This document shows, piece by piece, positions 1 to 5,845 of a stretch of 5,956 nucleotides of DNA. The notes beneath the pieces were generated by a model. That model ran no database searches. It saw nothing but the letters and a program-made list of their open reading frames with translations, and was not told the origin of the DNA. Numbering within the stretch: the stretch's first letter is position 1; each line of letters opens with the position of its first letter. Source of the stretch: Methanosarcina sp. UBA5 (GTDB lineage Archaea; Halobacteriota; Methanosarcinia; Methanosarcinales; Methanosarcinaceae); contig NZ_DAVG01000061.1 in NCBI RefSeq assembly GCF_002505485.1, positions 1 to 5,956 of the forward strand, written 5' to 3'. A program made the position numbers and the translations under genes.

Positions 1-498
1 GAACCATCACACATTCTTGCTTTCCCCCCTGCTTAGCTTATTCTCAAAAACGATTATACATTAGAAGCTTATATTAATATTAAGATTAAGCTCTTAATAT
101 TTATTCGCCTATGAGACATATACATATATGATTTTAATTTATATAAAGTAGGAAGAATATATTCTACTAATTATTAAACAGTAGTATAAAATTGGAGCAA
201 TTTTGATTAGGAAACTTGAAAATACGCCCATATTAAATTTATATTAAAAAAGCGCTTAAAATACTTAAATTTACAAATTGGGATATAATTACCCAAATAT
301 ATTTGTCGATATATTTTATAATTTTTATAATTATATCACTCCACTTTTGTTCCAAATGTTTCTACTTAAATTTTGAGACTTTTTATTATTTTCTGGTCTT
401 CATATTTTTACTCAAATTATGCAAGACAATAAAATATTAATTTCATTGAAATAAATTCTATATTAATGGGATAAGGAAACAAATCAATAGATAAGTCA
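1..498. other. AT-rich intergenic DNA, no gene seen
   Basis: No reading frame with a credible start and ribosome-binding site is visible on either strand. The notable structure is an inverted repeat with 10-bp arms at 282-291 (gatataatta) and 328-337 (taattatatc) around a 36-nt AT-rich loop. There are also several short AT palindromes, such as aagcgctt near 250. I looked for a terminal inverted repeat matching sequence downstream of the transposase remnant and could not find a convincing one, so the left end of that element is undefined. Confidence 0.5.
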
Positions 499-1224
499 AT
501 GATAAAAACGATATTTGAAGGCAATATCTTAATTCCTTCGCCGAAGGTATTGGTTGAAAACAGCTATCATTCTCTGTTCTCTACAATATCCCCTACTCAT
601 TGTGATTTTTGTGGTTCTAAATTAAATGTGAACTCCCACTAATTCAAAAGAATAATGAACCGATTTCCAGAAGGCAAAATTAAAAAGATAGATTCTGATG
701 AATATAAAGCAATCATTGGGGCTGTAAAAAGTGTCTTCCCCCGGGTAACTCATTCTTTTTGTGTGTTTCATCAATTAAAATATGTTAGCAAGAGATACAG
801 TGATGAATTCGAATTGATAAAAAATATTCCATATAATGATGAGCTTGTGTACAATGAGATATGTCAATTAACACGCTCTGATATAGTCATCAGTGCTGTT
901 GTATGTTTTCAAAAGATACTAAAATTGGACTATGTTCTGGAACTTTCAAAAGCGTCTCATAAAACGATTTCTTATGCAAAAGAGATTTTCAAGAAGAATG
1001 TGAGCTTCTTGAAAAAAGGTTTTACGCCTGAGACAGATAATACAATGGAACAGATATTTTCTTTGGTAGGAGACATCGTAGATAAAGCGAGGTCATTCAA
1101 AACTGATAGTGGTTTAACTAATTTTTGTTACAATTTGTTTGCTTATTTCAACAAACGGTGCTTCCGAACTGGAAAATGGGCAGGATTCTCACCCTTGATG
1201 AGGGCAAGATTCCATCATGGATAA
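499..1224 (+). pseudogene. Degenerate DDE transposase (MULE/ISL3/ISNCY-like)
   Basis: This is the remnant of an insertion-sequence transposase, in two pieces in the same frame. The N-terminal piece starts at ATG 499 and runs 47 codons to a TAA at 640-642. It ends with a Cys-x-x-Cys motif (HCDFCGS), as in the zinc-binding head of many DDE transposases. The C-terminal piece reads from ATG 655 for 189 residues. It contains SDEY near residue 14, a likely second catalytic Asp. It also has the FP-x3-HSFCVFHQ motif (residues 28-40) typical of MULE-type enzymes, then T-x-N-x-x-E at 127-132 holding the probable catalytic Glu, and GFSPLMRAR near the C terminus. The stretch expected to carry the first catalytic Asp is absent between the pieces. 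The total, about 240 residues, is short for full-length relatives (roughly 350-480). An internal deletion plus a stop makes it inactive. The family name is approximate. Confidence 0.8.
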
Positions 1225-1802
1225 ATAAAGAGTGAATGGAAACTTTCAATCCAAATCTGCAATTTTAAAGCGGTAGCTTTCGAATAATTCTGGCAAAAAT
1301 TTGAGGTTTGCACAAAAATAACAGATATGAGTGGGTCAATTTATCCCAAATAAGGAAGAGGTTTAATGAATTTGGATGAAATTCAATTGTTCTTTTTAAA
1401 TTGGAGAGAAACCAGAAAAAATTAAAAAGACTCACTTTTGAGTGTAGATCTGCGGAAAGCCAGATTAAAATTAGAATTAAAATTAAATAAAAAAAGTAAA
1501 AAAATACTAAAGATTTCTCTTGTACTTGAGTAATTATAATAAAAGGAAGTCATTAAAGTAATTAGTTGAAAGGTTCGGGCTAAAAAACTTCAAAATAGAT
1601 AAAAAGCAGAATATAAAATAATCTCCCAAATCGGCAGATTTCGACTAAATACCCAGTTATGTTTATGGAAAAATAATAATCTTTTTGATTTAATTAAAGA
1701 TAATAGAAGTAAAACAAATGCAGAAGTGCGACTATGTTTCCCTGATTAATTCCCTTGGATTTTATAAGACTACTTAGTTGTAAGTAAAATTTATTCTATA
1801 TG
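1225..1802. other. AT-rich region after the transposase remnant
   Basis: I see no supported gene here. The longest start-to-stop frame with any upstream purine run is only 19 codons (ATG near 1366) and is not credible. The region may hold the right end of the insertion sequence, but no inverted repeat partner could be matched by eye. Stop codons are dense in all frames. Confidence 0.4.
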
Positions 1803-1851
1803 ATTTATATCAATTAAACGCATATGTATATTTGCTCAAAGCTAATTTGAG
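1803..1851 (+). promoter_or_regulatory. Possible TATA box and 5' hairpin before mini-ORF
   Basis: The sequence atttatatc near 1803-1811 resembles an archaeal TATA box. It would place a start of transcription around 1832. Just downstream is a perfect 6-bp hairpin, ctcaaa (1835-1840) and tttgag (1846-1851), with a 5-nt loop. Both lie within 80 nt of the start of the 24-codon ORF at 1880. This is weak evidence in AT-rich DNA, where TATA-like strings are common. Confidence 0.25.
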
Positions 1852-1879
1852 TGACCATTAAAATAGGGGGAAAGAACCG

Positions 1880-1954
1880 ATGTGCTTTAAGGCAATGGGT
1901 TTCAAATATGTTTGTACAGTGAACCAGTTCTTCTACTGCGGCTGTGACTGCTGA
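1880..1954 (+). CDS. Possible Cys-rich mini-protein, 24 aa
   Basis: A short frame of 24 codons runs from ATG 1880 to TGA 1952-1954. The product begins MCFKAMGFKY and ends FFYCGCDC, giving five cysteines in 24 residues with a CGCDC tail. A purine run AGGGGG at 1865-1870 lies 9 nt before the start and could serve as a weak ribosome-binding site. A TATA-like box lies about 75 nt upstream. The stop codon directly precedes the first unit of the 336-bp tandem repeat. The Cys/Gly tail recalls the Gly/Cys-rich family on the right of the window, but the similarity is one of composition only. I do not recognise a family. A chance frame is quite possible at this length. Confidence 0.3.
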   Translation: MCFKAMGFKYVCTVNQFFYCGCDC

Positions 1955-2291
1955 GAGGACGGGCAATTAATAATTCGATATCGGCACACACTATGCAAAT
2001 ATTCCATTATTCACGCAATAAGGGAACCCCATAAACGGTATTTTATTTAGGGAGTGAAAAGACATTTTAGGGAGTGAAAAGACATGTTTCCATTTGTAAT
2101 AAATATATATGTCATCGCAAAAAATGTTAATATGTTTATCTTTGATTTCAATAATCTCTTTGGAAAACATTAAACAAAATCTTATATTTGCTTCAAATTT
2201 GCTTCAAAAATATTTGCCTCCAATCCTAATGAAAAAATAATCTCTCCAAAAAATGGTGTATTCCCAAAAAATAGTCATCGTTTTTGACTTA
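1955..2291. repeat. Tandem repeat unit 1 (337 bp)
   Basis: This is the first of two head-to-tail copies. It begins gaggacgggcaattaataa and ends at ttttgactta. By eye it differs from the next copy at about 13 substitutions and two single-base indels. Nine of the substitutions fall in the first 90 bp. It contains two perfect adjacent copies of a 20-bp motif (tttagggagtgaaaagacat at 2046-2065 and 2066-2085) and a short doublet of atttgcttcaa. No transposase, target-site duplication or inverted end is visible, so the origin is unclear. Confidence 0.9.
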
Positions 2292-2626
2292 GAGGATGGG
2301 CAATTAATAATTTGGTATCGACACACACTGTGTAAATATTCCTTTATTCACGCAATAAGGGAACCCCAAAAATGGTATTTTATTTAGGGAGTGAAAAGAC
2401 ATTTTAGGGAGTGAAAAGACATGTTTCCATTTGTAATAAATATATACGTCATCGCAAAAAATGTTAATATGTTTGTCTTTGATTTCAATAATCTCTTTGG
2501 AAAACATTAAACAAAATCTTATATTTGCTTCAAATTTGCTTCAAAAATATTTGCCTTCAATCCTGATGAAAAAATAATCTCTCCAAAAATGGTGTATTCC
2601 AAAAAATAGTCATCGTTTTTGACTTA
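2292..2626. repeat. Tandem repeat unit 2 (335 bp)
   Basis: This is the second head-to-tail copy, about 96% identical to unit 1. It carries the same nested 20-bp doublet at 2383-2402 and 2403-2422, so the doublet predates duplication of the larger unit. It is followed at 2627 by gaggacgtgcaat, which matches the start of a unit for about 13 bases before similarity ends. That stub fits a duplication that arose by unequal exchange or slippage at a short boundary sequence. Confidence 0.9.
2304..2507 (-). CDS. Doubtful 67-aa ORF inside repeat unit 2
   Basis: An open frame of 67 codons on the minus strand begins MFSKEIIEIKDKHINIF and ends CVSIPNY. I recognise no family, and there is no Shine-Dalgarno site before the ATG. 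In the other repeat copy the equivalent frame (start at 2170) has a TAG at 1991-1993 where this copy has CAG, so it stops after 59 residues. Coding changes between the copies are mostly mild (Ile/Val, Leu/Met, Lys/Asn), which is too little to show selection. The nested 20-bp doublet is not a multiple of three, so it does not encode a repeated peptide. A chance frame is more likely than a gene. Confidence 0.15.
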   Translation of the reverse strand: MFSKEIIEIKDKHINIFCDDVYIYYKWKHVFSLPKMSFHSLNKIPFLGFPYCVNKGIFTQCVSIPNY

Positions 2627-2796
2627 GAGGACGTGCAATCCTGAACTCAGAATCGATGGCTATTTTCCTTTTAGTTATCTACTTAAACGTAGAAATAAGA
2701 TTGCAGGCTCAATAACAGTAAAATGTATAACAATACTAATACAATACTAATCTCTTTTTTCGTAATTTACGCCAACTAGAGAATAAACCTTCGGGC

Positions 2797-3086
2797 ATGA
2801 TCCAACACAATATTTTTGCAACGGAACCGAAGGCCAGCCAGAGAGAAGAGGACCTGAAGGCCATGTATAATAATTACATGCTGTAGGTCCGGATAGAAAA
2901 TAAAACCCGATATTTCAGCAAATAGGAACCCAGAAGAAAAAGAAATGAATGAGGATGATGGAAGTAGATTATGACGAATTTAAAGTAAAAACGTGGCAGA
3001 AAAAAGTAGCAGAAAGGTTCTTTAATTCGAAAGATTCTTGTAATAAAGCACTTCTAAGACTAAGATCGAAGAGATATCATACCTGA
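2797..3086 (+). pseudogene. Decayed short coding region, family unknown
   Basis: One frame opens at ATG 2797 and reads 29 codons (ending MYNNYML) to a TAG at 2884. It continues in frame as VRIENKTRYFSK to a second TAG at 2923, then EPRRKRNE to a TGA at 2950. In another frame, ATG 2949 opens 45 codons to TGA 3084-3086. That product is hydrophilic and basic, with KVKTWQKKVAERFF near its middle. The charged, protein-like composition across interrupted frames suggests a frameshifted relic rather than random AT-rich DNA. The 45-codon part could also be a small gene of its own, but it lacks a clear ribosome-binding site. I do not recognise the parent protein. Confidence 0.25.
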
Positions 3087-3239
3087 AAATTCTGTTTTAG
3101 GATATGTTATAAGTGCCCAGACTTAAATCATTTGAATTCCTATGTGACTGATTTTTCAATTAAATTATGCCAGTTCTGAATGAATAAAATGAGATGGGGC
3201 TTATTTGCTAGTCCTTTCTGGGTACTGCCGGTTAATTAC

Positions 3240-3291
3240 AGGAGAGACCTTTCAATACATCTCAGGGTTCTGATGCAATTAAGGTTCTCCT
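3240..3291 (-). terminator. Conserved hairpin 3' of protein A
   Basis: Arms 3240-3251 and 3281-3291 pair over 11 bp with a single bulged base (aggaga-g-acctt against aaggttctcct). It lies about 130 nt past the stop of the minus-strand gene. The same hairpin is kept in cassette B. There the outermost pair changes from A-U to a G-U wobble, which only works in minus-strand RNA. It could be a terminator or a 3' stability element. There is no strong U-tract. Confidence 0.4.
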
Positions 3292-3415
3292 GCTTCTGTA
3301 TCCCGGCTGAGGAGTGTACAAATGAGCCCACTATCGGTTTTACGCTTTATATCTATCTATTTAATCCGTGGTTGATTAGTCAGACGATCGAGATCACTGG
3401 CGGAGCAATTGCTCT

Positions 3416-3622
3416 TTACCACCAGCCGTCTCTGAAGCCTTCGCCTTTAATCTTACAGACACGAACTGCTGTTACGCAGCAAGCCTCACGCTCTCTTTTG
3501 CATCCACATCCACGTTCGAAGCCACAGCCACAACCACAGCCATCAAAGCCGCCAAAGAAACCACCAAAGCCGCAGCCGCCGCAACCATCGAACTTGTTTC
3601 TAAAGAATGGAAATCCTCCCAT
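3416..3622 (-). CDS. Gly/Cys-rich small protein A (68 aa)
   Basis: Function is unknown and I recognise no family. The start at 3622 is set by a GGAGGT ribosome-binding site at 3629-3634, 6 nt upstream. The 68 residues include 19 Gly and 10 Cys. Residues 1-41 are a Gly/Phe/Cys-rich region with CGGC at 14-17, a CGCGC run at 29-33 and CGC at 39-41. Residues 43-63 are a conserved tail, REREACCVTAVR-x-CKIKG, and the protein ends RDGWW. No signal peptide or membrane helix is visible. Against protein B, four of the six codon differences in the tail (AGA/AGG, CGT/CGC, GTT/GTC, TTC/TTT) are synonymous, which shows this frame is selected. Stop-proximal DNA (ttaccaccag) matches that of the 33-aa gene at 5708. 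Close CxC spacing would suit metal binding or disulfides, but that is inference. A TATA-like box lies near 3685-3692. Confidence 0.8.
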   Translation of the reverse strand: MGGFPFFRNKFDGCGGCGFGGFFGGFDGCGCGCGFERGCGCKREREACCVTAVRVCKIKGEGFRDGWW

Positions 3623-3684
3623 ATGTCTACCTCCAGATTTACTATATTTTTTAGGTTTAGTTTTTATTGTGTAGTTAAGTGTTT

Positions 3685-3692
3685 TTTATAAT
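3685..3692 (-). promoter_or_regulatory. TATA-like box for protein A
   Basis: On the minus strand this reads TTATAAAA. Transcription would start near 3662, giving a leader of about 40 nt that contains the ribosome-binding site. The box is inferred from spacing in AT-rich DNA. Cassette B has a comparable box at 4971-4978. Confidence 0.35.
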
Positions 3693-3723
3693 TATTTACA
3701 CATCGGAGCAAATATATTTTTAA

Positions 3724-3849
3724 GATTCGAGTGAATTTCTCCAATCAAATCTTATATTGACTCCCCACTCTGTTGTTATTCCTGACAATCGCATTTTGGT
3801 CTGTCTTCGCTTAAAGAGAAGCAGATTTAACTTCAGTTGTCAGGAAATA
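3724..3849 (-). ncRNA. Candidate structured RNA A (small RNA or leader)
   Basis: On the minus strand a perfect 9-bp outer stem joins tcctgacaa (3780-3788) and ttgtcagga (3837-3845). Inside it is a second hairpin, tctg/cttc (3800-3808) against gaagcaga (3818-3825). A weaker hairpin (3724-3731 with 3739-3746) could mark the 3' end. The structure recurs in cassette B with compensating changes. A TATA box at 3871-3880 would start transcription about 4 nt before the outer stem. It may be a free small RNA of about 125 nt or the 5' part of a leader of about 225 nt for protein A. It matches no RNA family I know. Confidence 0.45.
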
Positions 3850-3870
3850 CAATTAATAATATAATTGAAA

Positions 3871-3880
3871 ATTATATAAG
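3871..3880 (-). promoter_or_regulatory. TATA box before structured RNA A
   Basis: On the minus strand this reads cttatataat. Its centre is about 26 nt from a predicted start at 3849, just outside the stem base at 3845. The box and its spacing are the same in cassette B (5151-5160), which strengthens the call. Confidence 0.45.
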
Positions 3881-4237
3881 CATAATAGAATAATATATCC
3901 TTAATATTAAATAGTCATTGAAAAACCTGGGAAATCATGCTCCGTAAAACGTGTTTAATTTTACGTTTAATTTACGAATTTTTATTCCTTAAATATATAT
4001 AAAAACCGGAGTTCAAGTCTTCAATTCAATATTTATGCAAAAATAAAGGTTCTATGACATAGATAAGGCATATTCTTTAATTATAAGCTTTTTAGAGGCT
4101 TAATACATATGCATTTAGCAAACAAAAATAGTATTACTCATCTGATTTTTGAACTTTAATACTCTAACGTTTTTATTCAGAAGTAAGTTATTCATAAAGT
4201 TGACTACTTCTTCTAAACACTTAATTTTCGATTAAAT

Positions 4238-4410
4238 AAAACTACTTCCAAAACTGAACTAAAAAGAACAAATCTGAAGCTATAATTCAAGTAACCAGAT
4301 GAGGCTCTAGTATATACTTAGTCATCAAATACTATGAAAAGTCAGGATAGCTCATGGAAAAACAAAGTAAATGCAGATCTGTTTTCAGATCTGTAAAAAT
4401 TTTCAGAAAT
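4238..4410. other. Spacer between cassettes with palindromic hairpin
   Basis: This stretch has no counterpart in the other cassette and no gene. Its one clear structure is an 8-base palindrome, cagatctg, present twice (4374-4381 and 4386-4393) and separated by tttt, so it can fold into a perfect 8-bp hairpin with a 4-nt loop. It lies downstream of protein B on the minus strand and could end that transcript. Confidence 0.4.
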
Positions 4411-4522
4411 ATCGTTTAAATTCCTATGCGACTGATTCTTCAATTAAACTGCGTTAGTGCTGGATGAATAAAATGAAATGGGCTCATTCATTTTTCCTTT
4501 TTAATGGATGTCGGTTAATTAC

Positions 4523-4574
4523 AGGAGAGACCTTAGAATATATTTTAAGATTCTGATGCAATCAAGGTTCTCCC
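4523..4574 (-). terminator. Conserved hairpin 3' of protein B
   Basis: Arms 4523-4534 and 4564-4574 pair as in cassette A, with the same single bulged base. The outermost pair is a G-U wobble if read as minus-strand RNA and an A-C mismatch on the plus strand. The intervening loop sequence has diverged far more than the arms, which supports a conserved structure 3' of the gene. Confidence 0.4.
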
Positions 4575-4703
4575 GCTTTTATAATCCGGCAAAGGGCTGT
4601 ATGAATGAGCCATCATTGGTTTTACGTTTTATATTTATCTATTTAATCCATGGTTCGATTAGTCAGCGGTCAGCCATTAAGAGAGAGCTACTTAAACAAC
4701 TGC

Positions 4704-4892
4704 TTAGAACCAGCCGTCAAAGCCGTCAAAGCCGTCGCCTTTAATCTTACAGGCACGGACTGCTGTTACGCAGCAAGCCTCGCGCTCCCTTCCGCAGCCG
4801 CGGCCGCCCCACCAGCCGTCACCACAGCCGCCTCCGCAGCCGCCACAACCATCAAATCTTCCTCTTCCAAATAATCCAAATCCTCCACCCAT
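4704..4892 (-). CDS. Gly/Cys-rich small protein B (62 aa)
   Basis: This is a paralogue of protein A with unknown function. The start at 4892 is fixed by GGAGGT at 4900-4905, 7 nt upstream and part of a longer aaggaggt. The 62 residues include 22 Gly and 7 Cys. Residues 1-34 are Gly-rich (GRGRFDGCGGCGGGCGDGWW at about 9-28). The tail RERE-ACCVTAVRACKIKG (35-52) is nearly identical to that of protein A, and the end is a triplicated DGF/DGF/DGWF encoded by 9-bp DNA repeats. The Gly-rich head differs from protein A in length and order while the tail is fixed, which suggests a variable low-complexity head on a conserved tail. An internal DGWW at 25-28 equals the C terminus of protein A and resembles those of the 5708 and 5873 genes. 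No transmembrane segment or export signal is seen. Confidence 0.8.
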   Translation of the reverse strand: MGGGFGLFGRGRFDGCGGCGGGCGDGWWGGRGCGREREACCVTAVRACKIKGDGFDGFDGWF

Positions 4893-4970
4893 ACTATTTA
4901 CCTCCTTATTTACTATATATTTATACTTAATTTTTCATTCTTGTATTTTTTTATTTATTTTTGTATTCAT

Positions 4971-4978
4971 TTTATATA
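4971..4978 (-). promoter_or_regulatory. TATA-like box for protein B
   Basis: On the minus strand this reads tatataaa within taagtatataaaatg. It would start transcription near 4948, about 55 nt before the ATG. A second AT string nearer the gene (4918-4926) would put the start inside the ribosome-binding site region and is less likely. Confidence 0.4.
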
Positions 4979-5000
4979 CTTAAGGGAGATATATTTTTAA

Positions 5001-5129
5001 GATTCGAGAGTTTATTTCTCGAATCAAAATTTATATCGACTCCCCAACTCTATTATTACTCCTGACAATCACGTTGTAACCTATCTTCACTTAATAAGAA
5101 GCAGGTTTAACTTTAATTGCCAGAAAGTA
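5001..5129 (-). ncRNA. Candidate structured RNA B (small RNA or leader)
   Basis: This is the counterpart of RNA A. The outer stem joins 5060-5069 (tcctgacaat) with 5116-5125 (attgccagaa). Two positions are C-A or A-C on the plus strand but G-U wobbles in minus-strand RNA. The inner hairpin pairs aacct (5078-5082) with aggtt (5103-5107) and cttc (5085-5088) with gaag (5098-5101). One inner pair is C-G here and T-A in copy A, a full double change. A perfect 9-bp hairpin at 5001-5009/5017-5025 (gattcgaga) could form the 3' end. It may be a separate RNA or the start of the protein B leader. Confidence 0.5.
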
Positions 5130-5150
5130 CAATCAATAATATAATTGTAA

Positions 5151-5160
5151 ATTATATAAA
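5151..5160 (-). promoter_or_regulatory. TATA box before structured RNA B
   Basis: On the minus strand this reads tttatataat, a good archaeal TATA element. It predicts a start near 5129, four bases before the outer stem. The same geometry is found in cassette A. Confidence 0.5.
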
Positions 5161-5205
5161 TCAAATAGAATAATATATTCTTAACATTAAATAGTCATTG
5201 AAAAA

Positions 5206-5235
5206 GCTGAGAAACCATGTGCTGAGAAATCATGT
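5206..5235. repeat. 15-bp tandem duplication
   Basis: Two adjacent 15-mers, gctgagaaaccatgt and gctgagaaatcatgt, differ at one base. Cassette A has one diverged copy (cctgggaaatcatgc) at the matching place, so this doubling happened after the cassettes separated. It lies upstream of the RNA B promoter on the minus strand. Confidence 0.7.
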
Positions 5236-5593
5236 TTAGTTTTATATTTAATATATAATGTTTAAGTTTTTAGATATCTAGACAAATCAGAACTTATAAT
5301 CTGCAATTTAATATTTATGCAAAAATAAAACCCCAATGGTATAGATATACTATATTATCTAATTATAATCAATTTGGGGGCTCAAAACATATGCATTTGG
5401 TAAAAGAAAAGAGTATTACTTATTCTGTTTTTAGACTTTTTCACTTGTAGATATTTATAAAAAAGTAGATTATTCCTAAATTTAAATATTCTTATAAATA
5501 GTGAATTTTTGATTTAATCAGCTTGAATAGAAAACCTTCGCTTTCAAACACATAAAGCTTAGAGTTACTAACCTAAAGGTAATAAATACATGA

Positions 5594-5646
5594 CCATCAA
5601 TTCAAAACAGTCAATCAGAAGTTATTTTCCTGTTTTGAATTGACGG
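5594..5646 (-). terminator. Terminator-like hairpin after the Gly/Trp/Cys genes
   Basis: Arms ccatcaattcaaaacag (5594-5610) and ctgttttgaattgacgg (5630-5646) pair over 17 positions around a 19-nt loop. The one imperfect position is A-C on the plus strand but a G-U wobble in minus-strand RNA, so the structure fits a transcript coming from the 5708 gene, whose stop is about 60 nt away. It probably ends the unit that starts beyond the right edge. Confidence 0.55.
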
Positions 5647-5707
5647 CTATTTTTATTCATCCATACTTAACATTTCATAGGCTCAGCAATTGACTTGGCG
5701 ATTATTC

Positions 5708-5809
5708 TTACCACCAGTCGCAATCGCCCCAGCCACAGCCGCCACGGCCCCAGCGACGCCAGCCGCCGCCCCAGCCGCAGCCACCCCAGCCGCAGTCTCC
5801 AAACCACAT
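5708..5809 (-). CDS. Gly/Trp/Cys-rich microprotein (33 aa)
   Basis: This complete small gene is hidden by a longer shadow frame. ATG at 5809 is preceded by GGAGGT (5817-5822) with a 7-nt spacer. The product starts MWFGDCGWGGCGWGGGW, has a basic centre (RRWGR), then GGCGWGDCDWW and stop. It has 33 residues, eight of them Trp, with Gly dominant and four Cys, in a near-symmetric layout of two GGCGWG arms around an arginine hinge. Codons are GC-rich (GGC, TGG, TGC) in AT-rich surroundings. The gene follows its near-copy at 5873 by 63 nt, so the two are probably co-transcribed. The DWW end and the ttaccaccag DNA around the stop link it to protein A. No family is recognised. A membrane-active peptide, a metal-binding peptide or a structural coat peptide are possible readings, none of them shown. 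Confidence 0.75.
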   Translation of the reverse strand: MWFGDCGWGGCGWGGGWRRWGRGGCGWGDCDWW

Positions 5810-5845
5810 TATATTTACCTCCAAAATGTGTTAAATAGTTCTTGA

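Larger units (their letters stand above)
3127..4237 (-). repeat. Cassette A: left copy of 1.28-kb tandem duplication
   Basis: This is homologous along most of its length to 4411-5520 with an offset of about 1,270-1,288 bp. Matched landmarks include attcctatg-gactgatt near 3136/4420, the hairpin at 3240/4523, the Gly/Cys-rich gene, the Shine-Dalgarno site, taagattcga near 3721/4998, the cctgacaatc structure at 3781/5061, and catatgcattt near 4107/5388. The copies are well diverged. The gene tail and RNA-like elements are best conserved, which argues for an old duplication with functional parts kept. Its reading direction is leftward. Confidence 0.85.
4411..5520 (-). repeat. Cassette B: right copy of 1.28-kb tandem duplication
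   Basis: This is the partner of cassette A and carries, reading leftward, a conserved upstream block, a structured RNA element, a small Gly/Cys-rich gene and a 3' hairpin. It also has a private 15-bp tandem duplication at 5206-5220 and 5221-5235 (gctgagaaaccatgt, one mismatch) where cassette A has a single degenerate copy. The stretch 5236-5520 holds only conserved AT-rich blocks (tgcaaaaataaa near 5318, catatgcatttgg near 5388), with no gene. Confidence 0.85.

Noticed and set aside
535..547. Perfect small palindrome ccttcg-c-cgaagg
   Set aside because: It lies inside the transposase N-terminal codons and is too short to call a site.
1..1300. Terminal inverted repeats of the insertion sequence
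   Set aside because: I compared sequences flanking the transposase remnant by eye and found no convincing matching ends.
2046..2085. CRISPR-like 20-bp repeat
   Set aside because: The two 20-bp copies are directly adjacent with no spacer, and only one pair occurs per larger unit.
3180..3674. 164-aa plus-strand ORF
   Set aside because: Its Pro/Gln-rich half is the antisense of the Gly/Cys gene A. It has no ribosome-binding site, and the frame continues differently in cassette B. Its first third resembles the 4508 frame only because the DNA is duplicated, and the changes there are mostly non-synonymous.
4508..4874. Plus-strand ORFs 4508-4744 and 4650-4874
   Set aside because: They overlap each other and lie antisense to gene B. 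Gene B has a Shine-Dalgarno site and synonymous changes in the minus frame. The Ala-rich product of the second is a reading of GCC/GCA strings opposite Gly/Cys codons.
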